A DNA stretch of 64,000 nucleotides from Megalobrama amblycephala (GCF_018812025.1 NC_063045.1:12550384-12614383), one strand, 5' to 3'. Positions 11,756 through 24,661 are shown, counted from the first letter of the stretch. The notes: generated by a model not told the origin, from the sequence alone. A program made the numbers and translations.

Positions 11756-14700
11756 ATGTCGTTTTTGTTCGGGTGGACTCTGTTGTGTTTCCTGTTTTGT
11801 TGTGATGTAGGAGAGTGCAGAAGAAGAAATGTGCTTCTCATTATTGGTGTGTAGTGAAACACAATTATGAGTATTTGAAAATACTGATTTGACAATATTT
11901 CCATACTGTTGTGATGTTTGTTTTATATTTACGATGTGTTAATGCCTCTATAGGCGACTTTAGACAGTAGAGTTAAGGCAGTGCCTGTTCAAAATTCAGT
12001 GTTAAGACACAGTACTGCATAAAAGCCAGACTAAATGATGCCAGCTCAGACCCACCTCAGCCACACTTGGGTAAAGTTGGTTTTATATTAGCACATTCGG
12101 ACATCCGTATTCAATAGCCTTGTTAATCACACTACATTGGACATTCAGTGGACATTCACAAGTAAATATGCCATTAAAACAATACTTGCCTATTTTGATC
12201 GACTGTGAAAAATGTTGTAAGTTGACAATCATTGGTTGTCAATATCATGTCGCTGCTTAAAATTCGCAAACATTAATTTATTGCACATTTATTGGAAAGT
12301 CTGAATTTATCAGAAGTCCGAATGTGCGGATATAAAACCAAGACACTACCCAGACACTAACATCACCGTATACAGTTGTGTGAATGCATTTATGCCACCT
12401 CTGGGATGCATTAAACAGCCTGTATAAAGACACCTAAATGGCACCTCAGAAGCACCTCTGTGCCGTGTAAATTTGTCATGTTTTATCATTGTATCACACA
12501 GCTGATGATGGTGGGTTCGAGACGGATGTCTACAACAACACTGTGGTCCAGACACCTCATCTTCGGGCTCTTTCTGAGCGCAGTGTGATCTTCAAGAACG
12601 CCTTCACCTCCGTCAGCAGCTGCTCACCCAGTCGTTCCACCATCCTGACTGGATTACCACAGGTAACCAGTATGTAAAAGTCTCTTTTTTAACCCAAACT
12701 AATAGATAAACTTGCCTTGAACTTTTTTTTCTTGCTCAACAGCACCAGAACGGGATGTACGGCCTCCATCAGGGAGTTCATCACTTTAACTCATTCGATG
12801 GAGTGCGCAGTCTTCCTCTCCTCTTGAAACAAGCCAACATCCACACAGGTACGATGAAGATCCATGAAGCTCTGAAAATAGATAGATCTTCTTAATAAAG
12901 CATAAAAATGCAAGGAAATCAACGCTGGTGCAAATAAAACTTTCTTGATAATTTACTCACCCCCATGTCATCCAAGATGTTCATGTCTTTCTTTCTTCAG
13001 TTGAAAAGAAATGAAGGTTTTTGATGAAAACATTCCAGGATTATTCAAATAAGGGGCTTGTCTAGCGAAACAATCGGTCATTTTCTAAAAAAAATGTAAA
13101 TGTGTATACCAAGTGCTTCCGCCAAAACCGCATTTTCGTATTCTTCAAAAAGCTTACGCTGTATTTCCTACGCCTTCGTTCATTCGTACGATCATTTCGC
13201 TAGATAAGACCCTTATTCCTCATCTGGTATCGTTTAAAGCCCTTTGAAGCTGCACTGAAACTGTAATTTTGACCTTCAACCGTTTGGGCTCCATTGAAGT
13301 CCACTATAAGGAGAATAATCCTGGAATGTTTTTCATCATTAATTTCTTTTTGACTGATGAAAGAAGGACATGGACATCTTGGAAGACATGGGGGTGAGTA
13401 AATTATCAGGAAAATTTATTTGAAAGTAAACTAATGCTTTAACTAGTAAGCGGACTCCGATCGAGCCACTTCTTGAATCGTATGATAAAAGGGGAAGATG
13501 TGAAACGACAGTTTAGTTTATTTAAAAAAGTGATGAATGCCTTTGCTGCATAGCATCAAATTGTGCAAGATGCTTTGCCTGTTGAAGAAAGAGAGAGGGA
13601 TCACAAATATTGGTTTTCACCAAGGTATAATGATTTTAAAGAATTCAAGAAAAGAGACATGTGCATGGATAGAAAGTGCTCCTGAAAAGGAAAGTATTAA
13701 AGATTATAGAAACAAACAGGATAACGAGTCTACAAGATCAAGAGCCGTAGAGTAAATCCACTGCTTCCTCTATAAGACGACAAGCTGAAGCTAAGAAAGC
13801 TGAGTCACTTGCACGTGCAGAAAAGAAATTGCAATTGGAAAGAGAAGAGATGGAATTAAGAGAAAAAAGGAGAAGTTAGCTATTGAAACAGACATTGCTG
13901 TGTCTGAAGCTCAAATAAGAGCAATGGATTTGATGGACACTGAGCTGCAGCAGCTTCCAGTTACAACTACTGAAGATATCTGTGCAGTTGGGTTCATCTG
14001 TGCCTAATGAAGAAATAGATGAAGATCGCTGTGATGATGATGATGTGAAAGAAGAGGATGAGGATAAATGCTCAATTGTGAAAGGTCAAGGAATTAAATC
14101 TAATATGATGCAAAAAAGCACTGAAGTTGTAAGCGTTCATGCAAAGACATCTGTTAAAGAAACAATGCGCAAGCAAGAATCCATAAAGGAAAGAAATCAT
14201 GTAAAGGCATCGCATTCCACAGGCATAGAGAAGGATCTGGTTAATGTTATGCAGTGTCAAAACAAAATAGCGGATGTTAGTCAAAGAACAGAAATTAGCA
14301 GGCCTACCTTCAAGAGAGATCCCTGTATTCACGGGGACCCGTTAGACTACCTGACTTTTATCAGAACCTTTAAGCACTGTATTGAAGACAGAACAAACAA
14401 CAATCGTGACAGACTGCTTTTCTTTGAGCGATTCACTAGTGGAAAACCACAAGATCTTGTATAGAGTTGCCAACATATGGAACCACAAAGAGGTTACAAA
14501 GAAGCCAAAAGACTATTAGAAAGAAGTGATATCCTTATTGCCAATGCATAACAAGAAATAATTTTAAACTGGAACCCTATCAATTCAGAAAATGGTAGAG
14601 CATTGCACTCATTTTCATTGTTCCTGAGTGGCTGTTGTAACACCATGTTAGAGATTAATGCGTTGGCCGACATGAACCATGCCACTAATTTGAAGTGTGT

Positions 14701-17700
14701 AGTATCCAAGCTTAAGGGAGAAATGGAGAACAACTGCTTATGAGTACTACGAACAGAAAGGAAAAAGACCTCAGTTTTAGCAGTTAGTTGAGTTTATTGA
14801 AAGACATGCAAATATGATTATAGACCCATTGTTTGGCGATTTGCATGAAGAAGACAGTAAACCAACAAAAACTTCAAAATCCAAACCCACCACAACTTTC
14901 AAAGGAAGCAGATTTGCTACAATAGCAACAAGCAGGAACACATTACCTGTCCTTCCGAAGTCCATTGCTGAGTTATCTGTACTGCAAAGGAAAACATGGT
15001 TTAGAAGAATGTTTCAGCCAAGAACCTCATGATGACAAAATTTATTTAAAAAAAAAAAAAAAGTTAGCTGCTTGAACAAAGGACATCTCCGCAAGAACTG
15101 TAAAAAGAGGATGACATGTAAAGAGTGCACGCTTAGACAGCCTTGCATATGCAAAAGTGAGTGGATGATAATCAGCTACAGTCAGGCAATTCACTTATAA
15201 GTAATGCACTAGTCTGCTTGGAAGCAAATACTCATACAGAGGTCGGTATCATTCCACCTACAATCATTCCTGTGCAAGTGAAAGCTCAGGTGGTTTGCAT
15301 GTATGCATTTTTAGATCCAGGAAGCTCTGCAACCTTTTGCACTGAGGCTCTTAAACAGAAGCTTTGAGTCTGTGGACAAAAATCCTGTTGCATACAGTGG
15401 GCCAAGAAAAACCTGTTAACACCACTGTGCTTACAGGTCTCAATTAGCAGCTTAGATGGTGATGTCTTTTATGAACTCCCGGACACGTACACTCAAAGGG
15501 AAATACCAGTAGCGCAGGAACAGGTGAATACTGCTGAGGCACTAAAGAAGTGGGCATACTTGTAAAATATCCATATACCATCTATTAAAGCAGATGTCGG
15601 ACTGCTAATAGGGATGAATGCTCCCAAATTGTTAGAGCCATGAAAGGTTATCAGCAGCCAAGGAGATGGCCCTTATGCAGTAAAAATGTCCTAGGCTGGG
15701 TTGTTAAAGGGTTAGTTCACCCAAAAATGAAAATTCTGTCATTAATTACTCACCTTCATGTCGTTCTACAACTGTAAGACCTTCGTTCATCTTCAGAACA
15801 CAAATTATGATGTTTTTGATAAAATCCGATGGCTCAGTGAGGCCTGCATTGACAGCAAGACAATTAACACTTTCAATGCCCAGAAAGCTACTAAAGATAT
15901 ATTTAAAACAGTTCATGTGACTACAGTGGTTCAACCTTAATATTCTAAAGCGACGAGAATACTTTTTGTGCGCAAAAACAAAAACAAAATAGTGACTTTT
16001 TTCAACAATATCTAGTGATGGGTGATTTCAAAACACTGCTTCGTGAAGCTTCGAAGGTTTACGAATCTTTTGTTTTGAATCAGTGGTTTGTGTATCAAAC
16101 TGCCAAAGTCACGTGAACTATTGAAGTTTCAAAACACTTATGACGTAACAAAGCCTCGTTTACTGAAATCACGTGATTTTGGCGCTCCGAACCACTGATT
16201 CGAAACAAATGATTCGTAAAGCTTCGAAGATTCATGAAGCATCATTTTGAATTCGCCCATCACTAGATATTTTGAAATAAAGTCGCTATTTTGTTATTTT
16301 TGGCACACAAAAAGTATTCTTGTCGCTTTATAATATTAAGGTTGAACCACTGTAGTCACATGAACTGATTTAAATATGTTTTTAGTAGCTTTTTGTGCAT
16401 TGAAAAAGGGAGTGTTATTGCAGGCAATAGAGGCCTCACTGAGCCATTGGATTTTATCAAAAATATTTTAATTTGTGTTCTGAAGATGAACGAAGGTTTT
16501 ACAGTTGTGGAATGACATGAGGGTGAGTAATTAATGACAATTTTAATTTTTGGGTGAACTAACCATTTAATGGCCTCGTTGATCATTGTCAAACAGAAAG
16601 GGATCCAGTGGTTTATGCAAACCGCATCTCAGCATCTGACTTGACGAGCATGCTGGTACAGCAGTATCATGACTTCCCAGAAAAGGAGTACAAAGAAAAG
16701 ACAGAGATGTCACAAGAGGACAAAAGGTTCATGAGCACAATGGAGAATGCTAAAATCAAGGATGGACATTACCAGGTAGAATGTCAATGTTAAAATGCCT
16801 AACAATTACCAAATAGCTCTTCAGCGTATGTCTTACCTTCTCAGAAAGTTTGAAAAGGATGCAATATTTAAAGACGATTACATCAACTTTTTAGAAAATG
16901 TCATAGAAAAGGGACATGCTGAGATGGTACCCCAGACAGAGCTTCAAAGGGACAATAGCAAGGTGTGGTAGATACCGCACCATGAGGTATATCATCCAAA
17001 AAAAGGCCACAATTCATGTTGTTTTCAATTGCTCGGCTTCTTTTCGTAGAATGTCACTCAATAATGAACTAATCCAAGGTCCCAATCTCACTAGCGGACT
17101 GAATGTGTAGGTGTAGGTCACTTTTAGGTGTCTTGCTTCGTTTCCGAAAGGAGACAGTTGGCCTAATGGCTGACATAGAAGGTATGTTTCATCAAGTCAA
17201 AGTTGCTGAAGCTGACAAAGACTTTCTTCGGTTTTTGTGGTAGCCAAAGGGTGATGGTAGTAAAGACTTGCTGAATACAGAATGACAGTGCATTTATTCT
17301 GAGCTAAATCTTCATCAAGTTGTGCAAGTGATGCTTTGAGAAAAACATCGGAAGACAACAAGAACAACAGAACAACAAGACAAGAGGCCATTCATGTGGT
17401 AAAGAACAATTTCTTTGTTCATGATTGTCTCGTGTCTGTTCCTACAGAAAAGCAAGCAAATGTGCTTTACGACGAACTTTGTGCGTTCTGCTCTCAAGAA
17501 GGCTTTCGTCTCGTCAAGTGGATATCTAACAGTAGACATGTTTTGCCAACAATACCTGAAGAGGATAGATGAAGGAGGTGAAAAATCTTGACCTAGACTC
17601 TGAAAACCTTCCTATTGAAAGAGCCCTTGGAGTTCATTGGTCTGTTGAAAAGGACACATTCAAGTTTAAGGTTACACTATAGAACCAAACACTCACTAGA

Positions 17701-20700
17701 AGAGGAATATTATCAGTTGTTAATTCTGTGTTTGACCCACTTGGATTTGTAGCCCCTTTCATTTTTACTGCAAAATACATCATGCAAGAGCTTTGTAAGC
17801 TTAGCAATGGATGGGATGACAGAATCCCAGACTCCATTATGGAGTCACTTTGAAGATGTTACTCAAGCCCAGTTGCATCATTTTTGTGACGCAAGTGAAA
17901 AAGGCACTGTGACCTACCTTTGACTGATCAATGCCCGAGGAAAGATTCATGTATCATTCATAATGGGAAAGTCAAGAGTGGCACCCTTGAAATCAATGCC
18001 CATATCAAGAATGGACTTAACTGCAGCAGTGCTTGCAGTACGGATGGACAAGTTATTAGCCACAGAACTGCAATTCAGGGTTCTGGACTGATAGCACTTC
18101 GGTTTTGAAGTACATTAGAAACGAAACTAAACGATTTCAAACCTTTGTTGCCAACAGAGTCAGTACCATTAGGGAAGCATCAGATGTAGGTCAGTGGCGA
18201 TACATCAACACCCGGCGGATTCAGCTTTGTGTAGTTTAACTGCTGATGCACTTCTGAAATGTAGCCTATGGAGAAATGGTCCAGTCTTTCTTCAAAGATC
18301 AGAACAGGAGTGGCCCAGGATACCACTTACTTCAACTCTGATTGAACCAATTGATCCTGAAGTTAAGAAGGAAAGAATTACTGTCATAATTTGCATGATC
18401 AAAAGGATCCTTCTGTCAATCACAAGGCAACGGACTCTTGATGACGAAAGCTTGGAAACAGTTATGTGTGAAGTAGAAGCCATATTAAATCGACCACTAA
18501 TAACAACTTCTGGTGACCCAAATGACTTCCATCAGGAGTATTTCAAAAAGATGATCTTTATTCAGGATGTAGGTGAAGGGAAGTTCAGTACATCTCAAAC
18601 CTCATCTGGACAAATTTTGAGCACCTTTTTGTGTTTAATTGGTGCAAAAAGCCAGTATAGCAAGCAAGCCATCTTATGATTTTTTACTTAACATTTGAAA
18701 TGAGTGAATCTTGGAAAAATTAGGAATTTTACAAATTGATGGTTGATTTCTTTGAAAAGGAATCACTGTCGTATGAAAATATGCAGATTGTATGAAAACA
18801 TGCAAACAAGTTTGTATGAATTAATACATAAAATAATTACGAATTGCCTTGAGATTGTGCTGGTAGGACAATTTTTTTTTTATGAATGGTACAAATGTTC
18901 GTACAAATTTTGAACACTTTTTTTTGCTTATTGGATGCAAAAAGCCAGTATAGAAAGCAAGCCATCTTATGATTTGTTGCTAAACTTTTGAACATATTTA
19001 AAATGTTTTGAAACATTTGAAATTAGTGAATCTTGGAAAAATTCAGAATTTTACAAATTTATGTTTGATTTCTTTGGAAAGGAAAAAAAAACAGGTCATA
19101 TGAAAATGTGCAGATCATACGAAAACGTGCAAATGAGTTTGTACAAATTCATACATAAAATAGTTTACAAATTTCCATTAGATTGTATTGGCGTGACAGT
19201 TTGTTTTTCTACGAAGCAAACTAGCTTATAATTTGTTACTCAACATTTGAAATGAGTGAAAAAATTCAGAATTTTACAAATTCATGATTGCTTTTCTTTG
19301 GAAAGGAATCATCGGGAAAAAACACGTTGGTCCGGGCCCTGTATACCCATTCGATTTCGCCTACACAGAAGAGACCAATTCCGTGCTGCAGGTGGGTCGG
19401 AATATCACCAAGATTAAGCTCCTCGTTCGGAAGTTCTTCCAGAGCCAGAAGGCGGAGAGAAATACGACGGAAGAGGAACGGCCGTTCTTCCTCTATGTGG
19501 CGTTCCATGATCCTCACCGCTGTGGCCATTCCCAGCCTCAGTATGGAGTGTTTTGTGAAAAGTTTGGGAATGGAGAGAGTGGAATGGGAAGAATTCCGGA
19601 TTGGGAGCCGAAGTATTACTCTCCAGACCGGGTTAAGGTGAGCCTTAAAAATAAAGAAAAATGTAAAAGTCATTAGTTGAAATTCCCTACCATCAGTCTC
19701 TTAATATCTAACTATAGGTTCCGTACTTTATTCCGGACACTCCTGCAGCAAGGGCGGACATAGCAGCCCAGTACACAACGGTCAGCCGGCTGGACCAAGG
19801 TTATATTTTACGTCATTCACAGTAATATTTAAAAATTTGCTTGCATAGGTTTTCGCAAATTTCCGATGTTTTGATTTCGAAGGTATCGGTCTGGTTCTTC
19901 AAGAACTACGGGATGCGGGATTCGAAAATGACACTCTGGTGATCTACAGCTCGGATAATGGAATTCCGTTCCCCAACGGACGCACTAACCTGTACAGCTC
20001 AGGTGTGAAGGAACCCATGCTGGTCTCCTCACCTGAACACCGGCAGCGCTGGGGACAGATCAGCCAGGCCTACGTCAGTCTGCTGGGTAAGAGCCAATCA
20101 CTGCTGGATTATTCTTTAAACATGTAAATAAACTAATGTGCACAGAACAAAGTCCTTCATGGCCTTTAGATGTGCTGTAACTGCTTTAACCACTAGGTGG
20201 TGCTGTAAGCCTAGTTTTAATACCACTCTACACCTTCATGCACTTGTTCCTGTTTTTGAGGCCAGATAATAGAATGACAGATTTATACCATTATTAGTTT
20301 CGCAAACTATTTGTGCTATGCTGAAATAGAACCTTTCAGATTTGTTTCTGTGTTTAAGCCCAGGACTACTGATATATTTTTTTTTACAAAAAGTCAGTTA
20401 TTTGTAGGACTATGAAACACATAATCTTGCTACTGCACCATTCAGATGATAGAGCTATCGTCTTTCTCCCGAATTACAAGTTTGGATGAATGTAACATAG
20501 CTTTTACAAAAAGATATTCATAAGATAATGAAAAGCAAGACATCTGTTTGTAATAGAAATAATAGTACAACTATTTTTCTACCAAATGACAGATTGTTAA
20601 CAATGGTGTGTGCATTATTGCACCTTTTTGCACTTGATTCAGTGTTTAAAGTCAAATCTTTCTGTTTACTGACAGATTGCCAATGTAACAACGTTTTCTG

Positions 20701-22762
20701 TTTGTACGAAATTGCCAATGTATCAACAATTTCTATTTGTATGAATCACAGGTTGTTTGTACGATATTACTATTGCACCTTTTTGCACTTGATTCAGTGT
20801 TTAAAGGGATAGGTCACCCAAAAATGAAAATTATTCCATGATTTACGCACCCTCAAGCCATTCTATGTGTATATGACTATCTTTTTTTAGACTTACACTA
20901 TTGAAGTAATATAAAAAAAATATGATATTCCAAGCTTTATAATGGTAGTGAATGGGGGGTGAGATTTTAAAGCCCAAAAAAGTGCATCCATCCATATAAA
21001 TATAATCCATATGGCTCCAGGGGGTTAATAAAGGCTTTCTGAAGTGAAGCGATGTTTTTTTGTAAGAAAAAAAAAAACAATACATACAACTTAAACTAAA
21101 TAAACTATAATAATCAGCTTCCGGCAAACATCCATATGCAAGTCGACTTACGGCGGAAGCGTAACCTTTGATGCGACGCATGATGTAGGATGTAGGAGTA
21201 GCGTAAGCTTAGACGCTTCTCACTGTTCAAACAAATAGGGCTGTGCAACACACTCAATCTCCTCTACTCTTAAATACTCAGACGTTTCTCTTAAACATTT
21301 CTTGTTTTAGACTTCTAATTTGCGACTGGTGTTTTGTTTTGCTCTATCCTCTGCATTTCTGTGTTCATCAATACATCATACGTCGCATCAGAGGTTACGC
21401 TTCCGCCGTAAATCCACTTGTGTATGAATGTTTGCCGGAAACTGGTTATTATAGTTTAGAAGGTCTTTATTAACCCCCTGGAGCCGTATGGATTACTTTT
21501 ATGATGGTTGGATGCGCTTTTTTGGGCTTCAAAATCTCGGCCCCCATTCACTGCCATTATAAAGCTTGGAAGAGCCAGGATATTTTTAATATAACTCCCA
21601 ACTGTGTTTGCCTGAGAAAAGAGAGTCTTATACAGCTAGGATGGCTTGAGGGTGAGTAAATTATGGCATAATTTTCATTTTTAGGTGAACTATCACTTTA
21701 AGGTAATTTATTTCTATTTACTGACAGATTATTGTAACAACATTTTTCATTTGTACGAATCACAGGTTGTTCGTACGATATTTAAAAAGTGGCGTTCCTC
21801 ACTATTGCACCTTTTTGCACTTGATTAAGTGTTTTAAGGTCATTTCCTTCTATTTACTGACATATTACTGTCAACATAATTTCTAGTTGTACGAATTGCA
21901 AGTTGTTTGTACGATATAAGAAAATGGCGTGCCTCACTATGCTCCTTTTCATACTTGATTCTGTTTAAGGTCAAATCTTTCTATTTACTGATAGATTATT
22001 GCCAAGGTAACATTTTCTGTTTGTATGAATCACAAGTTGTTTGTACAATATTACAAAAATGGCATCACTCACTATTGCACCTTTTTGCACTTCATTCAGT
22101 GTTTAAAGTCAAATTTTTCTATTTACTGACAGATTATAACCAAGGTAACATGTTCTGTTTGTATGTACTTGATTCAACAGCATCTCTAATATTTTCCCCC
22201 AGATATCACTCCCACCATACTGGACTGGTTCTCTTTGCCGTATCCGTCGTACAGTCTCTCAGGTGGTCGTCCGGTTGAGTTGACGGGTCGGTCTCTCCTC
22301 CCGGCCCTGAGCTCAGAACCGTCCTGGGTCACCGTCTACGCCAGCCAGAGTCTCCACGAGGTCACTATGTTTTACCCGATGCGCTCCATCCACCAGGGCC
22401 CCTACCGGCTGCTGCACAATCTTCACTACCGCATGCCCTTCCCTATAGACCAGGACTTCTACGTGTCCCCAACCTTCCAGGATCTGTTAAACCGGACCCG
22501 GTCGGGCCAGCCCACGGGCTGGTTCAAGACTCTAAACGAGTATTACTACCGGGAGAGGTGGGAGCTGTTTGACATCCAGTCGGATCCGACAGAGAGGCGG
22601 AATCTCGCTGGTGATCCAACCTACGCCCCAGTTCTAGAGAGCCTGAGGGAGCAGCTGCTGAAGTGGCAGTGGCAAACGGAGGATCCGTGGGTGTGCGAGC
22701 CGGATGCGGTTCTCGAGACTAAGCTGGAACCGCAGTGCAGACCCTTGTATAATGGACTATGA
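11756..22762 (+). CDS. sgsh: N-sulfoglucosamine sulfohydrolase (heparan N-sulfatase), 7 exons
   Basis: Lysosomal sulfatase that removes N-linked sulfate from glucosamine during heparan sulfate breakdown. Exons: 11756-11846, 12502-12662, 12743-12848, 19306-19637, 19718-19799, 19883-20086, 22203-22762. Phases agree and the product is 511 residues (human 502). Residues 1-21 form a signal peptide. Sulfatase features are present: Asp32-Asp33 (metal), the CSPSR motif with Cys71 converted to formylglycine and Arg75, GKKH at 123-126, HDPH at 187-190 and SDNG at 281-284. The C-terminal exon holds NPFDQ-like and YPSY segments typical of the enzyme. Exon 4 is about nine residues longer than human just before RPFFLYV and adds an N-T-T glycosylation sequon at 172. 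Intron 3 (6.5 kb) holds a dead BEL/Pao element, and its acceptor region is tandemly multiplied. Confidence 0.96.
12065..12342. mobile_element. Short inverted-repeat element (MITE), copy 2
   Basis: Same family as the element at 7369-7657, in the reverse orientation, in sgsh intron 1. The right end is slightly diverged (one G for A, and the final bases lost). Confidence 0.85.
12946..13428. mobile_element. Fold-back element in sgsh intron 3
   Basis: The left arm (from about 12946, with ATTTACTCACCCCCATGTCA) and the right arm (ending near 13428, with ATGGGGGTGAGTAAAT) are inverted over roughly 100 bases each. There is no coding sequence. It shares its CTCACC(C)CCATG end motif with the elements at 15704, 20803 and 57905. 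Confidence 0.85.
13520..18608 (+). mobile_element. Degenerate BEL/Pao-type LTR retrotransposon (internal region)
   Basis: Broken coding remnants lie in BEL/Pao order on the plus strand. First is a charged coiled-coil and gag-like segment, about 13540-14720, with [12 protein letters not shown] typical of the Pao gag family. A CCHC-type zinc knuckle follows at about 15070-15150, then an aspartic protease relic with a DPGSSATF motif at 15161-15367. Reverse transcriptase remnants span about 16570-17110. [11 protein letters not shown] segment lies near 17730-17800, and an integrase/C-terminal remnant at about 18310-18540. Stops and frameshifts interrupt every domain, so it is dead. No clear LTR pair is visible. 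It is split by a MITE at 15704-16570. Confidence 0.85.
15704..16570. mobile_element. Inverted-repeat element inserted in the Pao relic
   Basis: Ends GGGTTAGTTCACCCAAAAAT (from about 15709) and ATTTTTGGGTGAACTAACC (to about 16565) are inverted. The interior is itself a large palindrome, with a gtgatgggtgatttcaaaac block mirrored near 16240-16265. The Pao coding remnant resumes after it, so it inserted later. A truncated relative is at 57905-58575. Confidence 0.9.
18609..19305. repeat. Tandemly multiplied 3' end of sgsh intron 3
   Basis: About two and a half direct copies lie here. Copies 1 and 2 both start with acaaattttgagcac-like sequence (18609, 18903) and share gccagtatag and aagcaagccatcttatga. 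All three copies (the third from about 19196) share acatttgaaatgagtga, aattttacaaatt and tttctttggaaagg. The third copy ends exactly at the exon 4 acceptor (AG at 19304-19305). The matching positions in copies 1 and 2 are 18758-18759 and 19080-19081. Copy 1 even retains the first exonic bases GAATC. Confidence 0.85.
20600..22170. repeat. Minisatellite of 135-155 bp period in sgsh intron 6, split by a transposon
   Basis: Degenerate direct repeats start with attgcacctttttgcacttg at about 20617, 20772, 21804, 21938 (weak) and 22074. Each contains tttactgacagatt and gttgtttgtacga. The array is interrupted at 20803-21702 by a fold-back element; after it, the repeat picks up within the same unit. 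Confidence 0.85.
20803..21702. mobile_element. Fold-back DNA element inside the intron 6 minisatellite
   Basis: About 900 bp, nearly all inverted: the left arm with CACCCAAAAATGAAAATTAT pairs with the right arm ATAATTTTCATTTTTAGGTG. Arms of several hundred bases meet near 21220. There is no transposase. The terminal sequence is related to the element at 15704-16570. Confidence 0.9.
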
Positions 22763-22878
22763 GTGCTTAAGATTAAAGAAAAGACTTTTGTCCTTTTTAT
22801 GGTTCAGATTCACTGTTTAAATGGTTTAATATGAGAATTGTAAGATTATATTTGTAGCTTTTATATTTTGAAAATGTT

Positions 22879-22884
22879 AATAAA
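22879..22884 (+). terminator. sgsh polyadenylation signal
   Basis: A canonical AATAAA lies 117 bases after the sgsh stop codon in AT-rich 3' UTR. No better signal is closer. Confidence 0.75.
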
Positions 22885-23782
22885 CATTTTGAATAACAAA
22901 ATTAGTCAACATTATCTCATTTTCTTTATTTAAACCTTTAACATTGGTGTGTTTTCATTACAATAGAGAGCAATAGAAGGCAATAAGACTCCATTTAAAT
23001 GTTTCATTTTAGGCCATCACAGATTAATGTTATTTACAAATGTTATTTTTACCTCTTTATTATTATTTTTATATGTATACACAACTTTTTCGGCTTCTTG
23101 TTTAAATTTTATCTCAGATACCTAACGAACAATATTTCAAAATTACATTTTTGTATTTAAAATATTTTTGTATTATTACTATTATTCAAATATTATCCTA
23201 TATTTATTATTGTTGTTGTACCTTTACCAAAATTAAACATGTTTTTTCTACAAATAATTCTATAATAATTTTCTACAAATGCTACATTCGAAGCGCTCTC
23301 TAATTTAAATTTATAAATCTGACAACATGGTAAAACAGTTATCCAAATGTGTAATTACAGAGCAGTCAATAAGTCAATATTCAAATCATTCATTAATGAG
23401 ACTTTACGTTCAGATTCTGTGCACTTAGAATTCTTCTATTAAATTATTCTATTCTACTCTATTCAAGTCCCTTCAAATTTATAGCAAGTATTAAACATAC
23501 TTGGATACTGATCCTTTTTTCTGGTTAATGCGTATGTGCGTCTTTACGCACGGGATTTTCTCTTTTTTAATTTGTGCAGTGACGCCAGAAAGACGTTTAT
23601 TGATCAACATAGACAGGCTCGGTGACAGAGAAACAATATTGTCCCGTCATACATCACATCTACCTGACGTTAAAGTCTCCCCAACCGTCTCCAAACGCGC
23701 AAAGACGCGCAAATCAATCCTATTGGCCGGAAATATGAATCATCTAGTGAGGAATGACGAACGAGATCACGACTCCGAGGGG
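22885..23782. other. sgsh-npb intergenic region
   Basis: AT-rich until about 23490, then more balanced toward npb. No gene or transposon ends are seen. An open frame at 23501-23929 crosses into the npb coding region in a different frame and has no family resemblance. The last 300 bases are the likely npb promoter. Confidence 0.6.
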
Positions 23783-23794
23783 TATATATATAAA
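23783..23794 (+). promoter_or_regulatory. npb TATA box
   Basis: A TATATATATAAA stretch in GC-balanced sequence (flanked by GAGGGG and CTCC) lies about 80 bases before the npb ATG. That spacing predicts transcription starting near 23810-23820 with a 50-60 base 5' UTR. Confidence 0.7.
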
Positions 23795-23870
23795 CTCCAG
23801 ATGTGGAGAACATCAATCCAAAAGCTACGAGGCATCATAGATCAAAACACACGTTTGGGTCAAGTGCGCA

Positions 23871-24604
23871 ATGGAGAGGTCCGTCAGATCCGTGCTGGTG
23901 TTCGTGGCTGTTTCCATCCTCATCTCTAGCCATCCTACAGACGCCTGGTACAAGCAGTCCACCGGGCCGAGCTACTATTCCGTCGGGAGAGCCTCGGGTT
24001 TGCTGTCCGGGATCCGGAGGTCGCCGTATGTGCGCAGATCTGAGAGCGAATCAGCGCTGGACAGCGGCGAGACCCCCGGCGTCTCCAACAGCGTGATACC
24101 CGACCTCAGCAGCAGACAAACGCCAGTCCTTAAAAACATGGTAAATTATTTCATCAAAAACATGTTTTATTACATATAGCCTACTTTAGATAACAAAAGA
24201 AGATAATATTGTATATACATACATACACACAATATGCAGTTTATTAAAGTTTTTTCATTATTTAGTTTATAAAATATTTGTAAACGTCATTTCATTTTTT
24301 ATAACACAATTTATCAATTAAATAAGTCTTATAAAATTAATAAACATTATATAATATAGTTATATAGGATGCAATATGCATCCAATTATGTATATGTATG
24401 AAGTTACATTAAACAGTTTCATGATTTGTCTCGTATATATTTGCAAAACTTATCACTAAAGTGATCAATTAACAAAGCATAACAAATCAATAGTTCATGT
24501 GCATTCAAATATGAATAGCCTATATATTCAGAACATTCCTGAACATTTGAATGTAAATGTAAATATTAAGATTTAAAAAAAAATGTACTTTGTTACTGTG
24601 CATT

Positions 24605-24661
<57 letters not shown>

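Noticed and set aside
13982..14464. 160-residue acidic/charged host protein
   Set aside because: It continues in order into a Pao gag-type motif and the rest of a broken retrotransposon, so it is element sequence, not an independent gene.
22235..22762. Separate gene starting at the ATG-like position 22235
   Set aside because: It is the last exon of sgsh; the acceptor AG at 22201-22202 and the phase join it to exon 6.
23501..23929. 142-residue open frame upstream of npb
   Set aside because: It overlaps the npb promoter, TATA box and signal peptide in another frame, and shows no family resemblance.
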